Source of the DNA: Alphaproteobacteria bacterium
GTDB taxonomy: Bacteria > Pseudomonadota > Alphaproteobacteria > Rhodospirillales > Casp-alpha2
Length of the DNA: 64,000 bases
Assembly: GCA_024279135.1 (NCBI GenBank)
Contig: JAJRRU010000035.1
Coordinates: 1-64,000 of the forward strand
Direction of reading: 5' to 3'
Position numbers and translations under genes: made by a program. The notes under the pieces were generated by a model. It had not been told where the DNA came from, made no database searches, and was given only the letters and a program-made list of their open reading frames with translations. Shown in pieces: positions 51,064 to 57,813 of this stretch (positions are counted from its first letter, which is position 1; each line of letters begins with the position of its first letter).

Positions 51064-52569
51064 TTATTTGTCTCTTACATTATCTTTCGATTCTAAAGAA
51101 AAGGTACGTAACACGTAGTTTAGTCTGGCCTTGATTTCCTTGTTGTGGGCTTTGTTAATTGTCGTGTCGGCCAGAAGTTTCCATTCATCATTTAGTCGTG
51201 CAAGGGTTTCCGTTAACTGCCATTTATAATAATAGGACTTCCCGACAAGGCTATCCAAGGATTCGGTCCGCTCACTTCCCAACCATTCCCAGTCGAGGGT
51301 ATTTAAAAGGGCGGGGCTGATTTCCGTCGGGCTGATTTCCGCATAGTGAAGAATGCGGGATTCCTGAAATTTACTCAAAAATGTGCTCTTGCGCACGGCG
51401 GAACGGAAACGGGTGGCCGATTTGTAGATTTTGTCTTGGATGTCCTTTAAATCTTCAACCGGCAGGCCCAGATCGGTAATTCTTTCCATTGCCGCCGGCT
51501 TCAGGGAATAATGAACTTCGCGGTAAACCTGTTGATTGAAGACGTTTTGCAGAAAAAACAATCCTACAAAACAAATTACGGCGGAGATAATCGGGGTTGT
51601 AATCCAGCCGACACTGATGCTGCCGAGGACTTTCCACTGGATGTTCTTGCCGCCTTTGAGCAAGTCGATGCCGACCACGGCGCCGACCACGGCCTGGGAA
51701 CTGGAAACCGGAACCAGGGGGATTGTGGGCAGTCCGGCGTTGGCTAAAAGGTGTTCAAGGCCCTCGGATGCAAACAGGAACAGGACGGTCGAATGGGAGA
51801 TTACAACCACCCAGGCCGCGACGGGGGAAAGCGGCATAAGGCCGTCTCCGACGGTTAACATGACTTTTTTGGAATAGGTGAAAACACCCACTGCGATGGC
51901 AATTGCCCCGATCAGGAATAATTGTTGAATGCCGGTAAAATTGACCAATCCGGCGATTTCGAAATCAGTGAACGGTGATACTGGTACGAAAACGCCCATG
52001 ACATTGGCGATGTTGTTAGCTCCCAGACTGTAAGAACCGAAAGCCCCGGCAAAGATCAGGCCCAACCGGGTATAGGCGTCCAATCGGAGTACGTGCAGTT
52101 TGGCCCATTTCAAGACCCGCCGGGTCAATTGATATAGCGGGGCGGCGATAAATCCGGCCAACAGGGGGCAAGCCACCCAGGTGATTAGAATTTTCGTCAG
52201 GGCATTGGAATCGGTGATCGAACCACTGAATATGTTCCAGCCGATTATGGCCCCGACGATTGCCTGGCTGGTAGATACCGGCAGGCCCATACGAGTCATC
52301 CCATAGACCGTGATAGCGGCGGAGAATGCCGCCATGAAGGAACCCGCCAGGGCATTGACCGAGCCCAGTTTACCCAGGGTATGGGCCGCCCCTGCCCCGC
52401 TGAGAACGGCGCCGAGGATGACAAACAGGCTACAGACAATGGCCGCCGTGGTGAACCGAACCATGCGGGTACCAACCGCGGTGCCGAACACATTTGCCGC
52501 ATCATTGGCACCCAGCGACCAGCCTAGGAAAAGGCCACTTGTGAGAAACAATAGAACGACGACATCCAT
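51064..52569 (-). CDS. pit: Inorganic phosphate transporter, PiT family
   Basis: 501 residues. Both PD001131-type signatures of PiT/Na-Pi carriers are seen: GWSLGANDAANVFGTAVGTR near the N terminus and LGANNIANVMGVFVPVSPFT centrally. Repeated helices carry GLPVSTSQAIVGAIIGWNIF and PLVPVSSSQAVVGAVVGIDL, the inverted halves of the fold. A soluble C-terminal stretch of about 130 residues (from KPAAMERITDLGLPVE) is longer than in E. coli PitA. Cotransports metal-phosphate or Na-phosphate. The DUF47 gene ends 12 bp upstream, the usual pit-DUF47 pairing. Low-affinity and probably constitutive; no Pho box identified. Confidence 0.93.
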   Translation of the reverse strand: MDVVVLLFLTSGLFLGWSLGANDAANVFGTAVGTRMVRFTTAAIVCSLFVILGAVLSGAGAAHTLGKLGSVNALAGSFMAAFSAAITVYGMTRMGLPVSTSQAIVGAIIGWNIFSGSITDSNALTKILITWVACPLLAGFIAAPLYQLTRRVLKWAKLHVLRLDAYTRLGLIFAGAFGSYSLGANNIANVMGVFVPVSPFTDFEIAGLVNFTGIQQLFLIGAIAIAVGVFTYSKKVMLTVGDGLMPLSPVAAWVVVISHSTVLFLFASEGLEHLLANAGLPTIPLVPVSSSQAVVGAVVGIDLLKGGKNIQWKVLGSISVGWITTPIISAVICFVGLFFLQNVFNQQVYREVHYSLKPAAMERITDLGLPVEDLKDIQDKIYKSATRFRSAVRKSTFLSKFQESRILHYAEISPTEISPALLNTLDWEWLGSERTESLDSLVGKSYYYKWQLTETLARLNDEWKLLADTTINKAHNKEIKARLNYVLRTFSLESKDNVRDK

Positions 52570-52581
52570 AAGCCGTAGTCC

Positions 52582-53247
52582 CTAAATACTGCGTTTGATG
52601 GTGTAAATTGCCAAGGTATCGGCAATATCCTCGGCTTCATTGGCAAGCTCATCAATGCGTTCAATGAAGTACCGAAGGTGAAACATTTCAACTTTCGGCA
52701 GGTCCGATGAAAAGGCCTTGGTCTTTAACTTGGTGCTGATTATGTCGGCCTCGGTTTCATAGAACAAAACCTTGGAATTATGGTCTCTTACGGCTTCAAT
52801 ATTTCTGAAAAAGGCCCGCGCAGACATGACAACCGTATCGACGCAGATCACTACCGTTTTCGTCAGTTCCATGAAATCAGCCTTGTAGTCTTCTGGAATA
52901 TCGGGTTTTTCTATGGCGAAGCGAAAGCAGTTGGCCTGAGTGATATTTATCAGATTATCCAGGTCTTCCAGCAACTTCAGGACATCGGCCCTGAGATCGG
53001 GAATCAGGGTTTGCTCGTATAGCTGGGTTTCGATAGCGCGGCGCAGATTGTCACCACGGGTTTCGATTTGCTGGACCTGATTCTTTGAATCTTCGAAATC
53101 CTCGCACATACCGTGATCCAAATAAATTTTTATGGCTTTTTGGAAAATCAGGCCGGATTCGGAAATGCAGTCCAGAAAATCATCAATTTGACCCTCAAGA
53201 TTTCTGGTTTTCCTAAAAAGTGCAGGGCTTTTTGACACTGCAATCAT
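52582..53247 (-). CDS. DUF47 (PhoU-like) phosphate transport regulator
   Basis: 221 residues, almost entirely helical: RNLEGQIDDFLDCISESGLI then KAIKIYLDHG, VQQIETRGDNLRRAIETQLY, LIPDLRADVLKLLEDLDNLI, IEAVRDHNSKVLFYETEADI and LRYFIERIDELANEAEDIAD. Acidic repeats ExxAD/D match PhoU-like metal-binding bundles. DUF47 proteins are encoded beside PiT transporters and are thought to control or assist them. Stands first in the minus-strand unit DUF47-pit-tctA. The upstream 401 bp (53248-53648) are AT-rich and hold the 18-bp palindrome listed separately. Confidence 0.9.
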   Translation of the reverse strand: MIAVSKSPALFRKTRNLEGQIDDFLDCISESGLIFQKAIKIYLDHGMCEDFEDSKNQVQQIETRGDNLRRAIETQLYEQTLIPDLRADVLKLLEDLDNLINITQANCFRFAIEKPDIPEDYKADFMELTKTVVICVDTVVMSARAFFRNIEAVRDHNSKVLFYETEADIISTKLKTKAFSSDLPKVEMFHLRYFIERIDELANEAEDIADTLAIYTIKRSI

Positions 53248-53321
53248 CCTTAATAAAAAAAGTTATGAAAATGAATTTCGTTGGAGGAAAAAGTAAATTA
53301 AACAATAAGGTATGTCAAATG

Positions 53322-53339
53322 ATAAATTATATAATTTAT
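53322..53339. promoter_or_regulatory. AT-rich 18-bp palindrome, possible operator
   Basis: ATAAATTATATAATTTAT is a perfect palindrome in the 401-bp gap between the divergent DUF47 and GntR/UTRA genes. The right half (ATATAATTTAT) recurs upstream of tctC (56190-56200) and at 47189-47199. The remainder of the gap shows only AT-rich sequence. AT richness makes chance matches likely. Confidence 0.35.
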
Positions 53340-53648
53340 AATTTATAGACCACCCCAACCGGGCTTTAAGGATAAATGATGGCAATCAAAATTTGTTGCA
53401 GTGCTAGCGAAGCCATATGTTAGATTGGTGCCACCTGGCGCGTAATATCATTGCACTGTACGGGGCATGTTACATATCAATGTGACCTTGTTTATTAAAT
53501 CACCCAGCGAAAATTCGAGGCTATAGGTCTTGTTTTTGGTAATTCTGTCATTGCGTTTTATTTTTTTGTTATTATATATTATATTATTTGTTAGTATCAT
53601 TTTAACTTTCAGCACCGCTCATAATAATTCAACGAAGGCCGTATTTAC

Positions 53649-54380
53649 ATGGCAACAAGAACACGTACTCCGTCCGCCCATCCCCTGTTCATGCAGATTA
53701 AGGAAATGATTTCCGAGCGCGTGAAAGCTGGCGAATGGAAAGAAGGCGAGGCCCTGCCTAGCGAATTCGATTTTGCCCGCCAATACGGTGTTAGCCAGGG
53801 AACTGTTCGTAAAGCGGTGGCCGAAATAACCGATGAAAAACTGGTCGTTCGTTTCCGGGGCAAAGGCACTTTTGTTGCGACCCATACCCATGAGCGTGAG
53901 CATTCCCATTTTTTTCATATTGTCGATAATGACGGTGTTAAGGTACTTCCGGGAACCCAGGTTCTTACGTGTCGCAGACGAAAGGCCAATAAGGAAATAG
54001 AAAGTCACCTCAAATTATCGCCGGGAACATACGTCGTTATCATTGAAAGGATACGGATTCTAAATGGTCAGGCAATTATTTTTGAAACCATTATCGTGTC
54101 TGATGAAATTTTTCCGGGGCTGTGTTCGCTGGAAGAAAATTTACCCAACGAGCTATATCCTATTTATGAGTCAAAATATCAAACCCGCGTAATTCGCGCC
54201 GATGAATGCATTCGGGCCGTATCGGCCAATACCCGGGAAGCGGAAGTTCTGGGTGTTGACGTTGGTACACCGCTTCTGGAAGTAGACAGGATCGCCATAT
54301 CGATCAAAGAAATCCCCGTTGAATGGCGGCGGAGCCATTGCCTGACTCGCGATCACTATTATAAGAACGCCATAAACTGA
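53649..54380 (+). CDS. GntR family transcriptional regulator, HutC/UTRA type
   Basis: 243 residues. The wHTH reads PLFMQIKEMISERVKAGEWK then EGEALPSEFDFARQYGVSQG and TVRKAVAEITDEKLVVRFRG followed by KGTFV, canonical for HutC-type GntR. The UTRA ligand domain has PGTYVVIIERIRILNGQAII, FETIIVSDEIFPGL and GVDVGTPLLEVDRIAISIKE with IPVEWRRSHCLTRDHYYKNA, the standard UTRA ending. Convergent with tctB (75 bp between ends) and divergent from DUF47. Likely regulates the flanking tct genes; the effector is unknown. Its presence inside the split tct locus is noted under findings. Confidence 0.9.
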   Translation: MATRTRTPSAHPLFMQIKEMISERVKAGEWKEGEALPSEFDFARQYGVSQGTVRKAVAEITDEKLVVRFRGKGTFVATHTHEREHSHFFHIVDNDGVKVLPGTQVLTCRRRKANKEIESHLKLSPGTYVVIIERIRILNGQAIIFETIIVSDEIFPGLCSLEENLPNELYPIYESKYQTRVIRADECIRAVSANTREAEVLGVDVGTPLLEVDRIAISIKEIPVEWRRSHCLTRDHYYKNAIN

Positions 54381-54454
54381 GGTCATATCGGTTGTTTTAC
54401 GCAGTCCGCCAGGGGCACGAACCTAATGATGCCGCGTGGAAATTGGTGGGCGGT

Positions 54455-54958
54455 TTAGAAGCCAAGAAATGGCGATAGTATGGGGCCGATGGGCAGCGGA
54501 ATATAAAGAAAATTTGCGAAAACAAAATATGAAAAAAACAGCCAGCCCACAGCCACAGAAAAAATGATACGGTGATTGCGGTAGCTAAGCACATACATCG
54601 ATCCGACCAAAAACAAAAACGTACTGACGAAGTATCCAACGGGTTCGATGGCTATCAGATAGAGTATGATCCAGCCGATAAAAAGTGCTACGAACCGAAT
54701 CTTGCCGGGCTTTGGGTCGGCTTTGCCTTTCCGCATTGAGGCCTGATAAATCAGGACGATACAGAATATCGAGGTAAAACCGATCCACAAATACGGAACG
54801 ACGGCAGGACCGACATCTTCACCGCTGGGGAAATCGAGCGTTTGAACATAAAATATGCCGCTCATAAGAAGAATTACTAATGGTAACAGTAAGTTACCGA
54901 TATAGGTTTTCTTATCATGAGTAAGGCCGTCGTTTGGAGAATTTGTGCTTGCCGCCAT
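54455..54958 (-). CDS. tctB: Tripartite tricarboxylate transporter small subunit TctB, second system
   Basis: 167 residues, four helices: YIGNLLLPLVILLMSGIFYV, VGPAVVPYLWIGFTSIFCIV, IRFVALFIGWIILYLIAIEP and VGYFVSTFLFLVGSMYVLSY with a further C-terminal helix pair. The LDFPSGEDVGPAVVPYLW segment is the best conserved TctB feature (GPxxxP). It follows tctC after a 114-bp gap containing a hairpin and ends near the convergent GntR gene. The matching tctA is about 3.4 kb further, beyond PiT and DUF47. Confidence 0.87.
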   Translation of the reverse strand: MAASTNSPNDGLTHDKKTYIGNLLLPLVILLMSGIFYVQTLDFPSGEDVGPAVVPYLWIGFTSIFCIVLIYQASMRKGKADPKPGKIRFVALFIGWIILYLIAIEPVGYFVSTFLFLVGSMYVLSYRNHRIIFSVAVGWLFFSYFVFANFLYIPLPIGPILSPFLGF

Positions 54959-55010
54959 CTCATATTCCCGTTTTTAGAAAATTTCTTAAAGTATCGTAAT
55001 TCTCACTCTC

Positions 55011-55043
55011 GACCGGTTGCAGCACTTACGTCCACAACCGGTC
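55011..55043 (-). terminator. Intercistronic hairpin between tctC and tctB, second system
   Basis: Perfect 9-bp arms GACCGGTTG (55011-55019) and CAACCGGTC (55035-55043) with a 15-base loop, starting 29 bases past the tctC stop on the transcribed strand. There is no U-tract. It has the same position as the hairpins in the first tct operon and the ABC operon. Confidence 0.65.
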
Positions 55044-55072
55044 TGGAAAGAATATAACCCGCTATGGACGCC

Positions 55073-56047
55073 TTACTTCAAAATACCGGCATCTCTGGCC
55101 CAGATTTCAACCTCTGCCATATCTTTTTTGATAATACTGAGAAACTTGTCGTGAGTATAGTGGACTGGGTCGATGCTTGATTTTTGCACGTGGTCGAGCC
55201 ATTCCGAATCTACACTGACCTGCATAAGAAGGTCATCCCAGAACTTTTGCACGTCATCGGGCAGGCCGGCCTTAATGGCGAAGCCGCGCCACATAATCTC
55301 ATTATCAAGACCTTTGATGCCTAATTCCTTAAAGGTCGGTGCATCGGGGAAAGCGGCCAGGCGTTCGTTACGCGACAGGGCGGCAACCTTCAATTTCGGC
55401 TGGCCGATAATGTCACGAGGATTGCCCACATAGGCAATGGCGCGTCCACCAAGTAATTCGATCACGGCTTTCTTGCCGCCCTTGAAGGGAATGTATTTGG
55501 CGGTAATGCCAGCGGCCTTCCAGGTTTTCATGGCCATCACGTGATCCAGACCACCGGCAGCCGGACCAACCCAGATCTGTTTTTTACCGGCTGCGGCCTT
55601 GGCCTTGGCATCGGCAACCAGTTGTTCCCACGTATTTATGGGCATTTCAGAATTGGTAATGATCGCTTCCGGGTCTGATTGGTTCATGGTCAGCCAGGAG
55701 AAATCCTCGACATTGACATCGCTTTTTGCGGTCACGACTTTAAATACTTGGGATTTGGTTGTTGCCATCAGAAGATATCCGTCGGCAGGCTGGCTCAGGA
55801 CATGCTTCATGGCGACCAGTCCACCAGCACCCGTCTTGTTCTTGACCACAAATTTTGCGCCGGTCAAGCGTTCGGCGATAATTGCGAATTTTCTCGAATC
55901 AACGTCGGCCGCTCCGCCAGGCTTCATATAGGCAAGAATGGTAATTGGTTTGTTGGGGAATTCAGCCAGTGCCGTTTTTATTGTGCCAACGATGGCCAGA
56001 CTGGCAAGGACCAGAATGACTGGGATCAGACGAAAAATAGGTTTCAT
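55073..56047 (-). CDS. tctC: Tripartite tricarboxylate transporter substrate-binding protein (Bug/TctC), second system
   Basis: 324 residues with a Sec signal peptide (IFRLIPVILVLASLAIVGTI, cleavage near ALAEFPNKP). Bug-family landmarks: FPNKPITILAYMKPGGAADV at the mature N terminus, VKNKTGAGGLVAMKHVLSQP, ADGYLLMATTKSQ, KKQIWVGPAAGGLDHVMAM, LLGGRAIAYVGNPRDIIGQP and FPDAPTFKELGIKGLDNEIM. Binds a carboxylate for the TctAB permease. First gene of a tctC-tctB unit. The 530-bp region upstream (56048-56577) is AT-rich near the gene, has two ATATAATT copies, and further on contains a degenerate transposase-like stretch. Confidence 0.93.
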   Translation of the reverse strand: MKPIFRLIPVILVLASLAIVGTIKTALAEFPNKPITILAYMKPGGAADVDSRKFAIIAERLTGAKFVVKNKTGAGGLVAMKHVLSQPADGYLLMATTKSQVFKVVTAKSDVNVEDFSWLTMNQSDPEAIITNSEMPINTWEQLVADAKAKAAAGKKQIWVGPAAGGLDHVMAMKTWKAAGITAKYIPFKGGKKAVIELLGGRAIAYVGNPRDIIGQPKLKVAALSRNERLAAFPDAPTFKELGIKGLDNEIMWRGFAIKAGLPDDVQKFWDDLLMQVSVDSEWLDHVQKSSIDPVHYTHDKFLSIIKKDMAEVEIWARDAGILK

Positions 56048-56391
56048 TATCGAACATTCCTTATTTATGGAGGCTATTTACCAGTATCTACCAAGGCAAA
56101 TTTCAACAGCAATGCTCACTAAATACTTGATATCGAGTGTGCATCGCCTACGTATTAATGTTTAACATATATCTTATATAATTAACATCATATAATTTAT
56201 TTAAATATATCCAGCCTCCTGCGGCCCTGGCCAATGCAAGAATGTTTCCTGTAATAAAATATTTTGTTTGATAAATTGTAGGTCACGAAACATTTCTTGA
56301 CCGTTGAGTATGAAGAATATCCAGGGTCAGGACCTGGTCATCTGGAACAGAAGAACGCTTCATTATTTTTGATCCGCATAATATTCTTAAC

Positions 56392-56547
56392 TTACGAAAG
56401 TCTAATTTCCGATCTTCCCAACGTGTCGCAAATAACCATCGACCTCGACATGCTTTTTCGGACGACCCCCAATCCGGTCTTGATCAGGCCGCACCATGCA
56501 GGCCGCTTTAGATATGCCGCGCACGTCGCATCATCAGGAAACTGCCG
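56392..56547 (-). pseudogene. Possible remnant of an IS1595-like transposase N terminus
   Basis: A reverse-strand stretch reads RQFPDDATCAAYLKRPAW, like the FPDEEACxxYLxxxRW opening of IS1595-family transposases. It then diverges, and another frame shows GRPKKHVEVDGYLRHVGK. No zinc ribbon, DDE domain or terminal repeats were seen. At best a decayed fragment; chance resemblance is possible. Confidence 0.3.
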
Positions 56548-56577
56548 TTGAAATTAGAGGAGCGATTGGGGCTGCGG

Positions 56578-57216
56578 TCAGTTTGTTGGAGTCCAATCAG
56601 CCGCTTTTTTTTGCGCTTGCGAAATTTGCGCCGGTGTCATTTCAGCCGCCATTTCGTCGCGGTATTTGGGCGCAAAATCGTCTCCGTAATCGGCGGAAAG
56701 GGTGAACCACATAAGGGCTTGAACATCGTCCTGCTCCACGCCCTGACCTTGCTTATAAAGATGACCAAGGCTTGTCTGACCGACGTGATCGGCCTGATTT
56801 GCGGTTTTGCGGTACCACGCCGCCGCCGCCGCATAATCTTGCGGAACGCCCTGACCCATCTCATACAAATATCCCAGATGATTGATGGCGTCGATGGTGC
56901 CCTGGTCTGCGGCCTTGCGAAACCACTTCGCCGCCGTGTCATAATCTTGCGGTGTCCCGTCACCATAAACGTGCATGAGTCCGATGTAGAACTGGGCGAC
57001 GGCCTGGCCCTGGTCAGCCAGTGGGCCCATAAGCCGAAAAGTGGTCTCGTAATCGGCCCGCCGCCAAGCGGCGACCCCATCCTCAAGTTGATCCGCCGCT
57101 GCCGGTGCCATAAGACCAAATGAAAGTAAAAGTACGACAACAGCGACCGTGATGCGAGACGGTGCTAAACAGGCTGAAGAAAGGAACAAGAGGAACGGGT
57201 TCATGGCTTTTATCAA
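56578..57216 (-). CDS. Exported Sel1-repeat protein
   Basis: 212 residues. Signal peptide ITVAVVVLLLSFGLMAPAAA. The mature part is built of Sel1-like (TPR-related) repeats of about 36 residues: VAQFYIGLMHVYGDGTPQDY then DTAAKWFRKAADQGTIDAIN, HLGYLYEMGQGVPQDYAAAA followed by AWYRKTANQADHVGQTSLGH, and LYKQGQGVEQDDVQALMWFT. Such solenoids bind protein partners in the periplasm, often in signalling. It lies upstream of nothing obvious: 121 bp separate it from the next minus-strand gene, a small membrane protein. A second exported Sel1 protein is at 61.8 kb. Confidence 0.85.
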   Translation of the reverse strand: MIKAMNPFLLFLSSACLAPSRITVAVVVLLLSFGLMAPAAADQLEDGVAAWRRADYETTFRLMGPLADQGQAVAQFYIGLMHVYGDGTPQDYDTAAKWFRKAADQGTIDAINHLGYLYEMGQGVPQDYAAAAAWYRKTANQADHVGQTSLGHLYKQGQGVEQDDVQALMWFTLSADYGDDFAPKYRDEMAAEMTPAQISQAQKKAADWTPTN

Positions 57217-57336
57217 TCCTCGGGTCTGTTAGAAAATCAGAGGCTGTAGCTCCCATATTGACTACATATACCAAATATTTGCGTTCCGAATAACAAAAGC
57301 CGGTCGGCCCGGCGGCAGATGGCCGGTAACAAAAAC

Positions 57337-57660
57337 CTAAATCATGAAATTCAGCGCCAGGATTCCACCGCCGCCTATCAACACAAGCAATAGGGACCAA
57401 AGGGTCAATGGTGCCAGGCAATAGCTTGGTTGAAAGCGCCTGAATGCCCACCAGATCATGGGACCGACACCAGTAATTACAAACAAGATGACAACGTCCA
57501 GTACCGTTTCGAATGCGCCGAACGCATATTGTGAACCGTTTACCATCAAAAACTCGAACAGCTTAAAGGCCAGAGCGCCGACAAATAGCGCTGCGATCCA
57601 TACGCCGAATACTCTTTTAGACCCGCCCATATTCGAAATATCCATTTCACCTGATGACAT
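57337..57660 (-). CDS. Small membrane protein, unknown
   Basis: 107 residues with three predicted transmembrane helices: VFGVWIAALFVGALAFKLFE, FETVLDVVILFVITGVGPMI and CLAPLTLWSLLLVLIGGGGI followed by LALNFMI. The N terminus is short, polar and rich in Gly and Ser (MSSGEMDISNMGGSKR). Not recognised. The hydrophobic pattern with basic RRFQP between helices two and three gives a plausible inside-positive topology, which supports a real gene. It lies 153 bp after the VWA protein gene on the same strand. Confidence 0.6.
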   Translation of the reverse strand: MSSGEMDISNMGGSKRVFGVWIAALFVGALAFKLFEFLMVNGSQYAFGAFETVLDVVILFVITGVGPMIWWAFRRFQPSYCLAPLTLWSLLLVLIGGGGILALNFMI

Positions 57661-57813
57661 ACTATCACGATTGGCCTTTTGAGACTAATTTTCGATGACA
57701 CACGATTTCACCGTAATGCTGACGGCACCTGTCTGGAAGAATGTTACAATTACCAGACTGATGGCGATTTTGATTCTGCGATCCGTCGATGATCGGACCC
57801 CGGCCTTATTTAT

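Noticed and set aside
56297-56551. 84-codon plus-strand open frame upstream of tctC
   Set aside because: No ribosome-binding site, no family resemblance and odd composition; the region looks non-coding or decayed.
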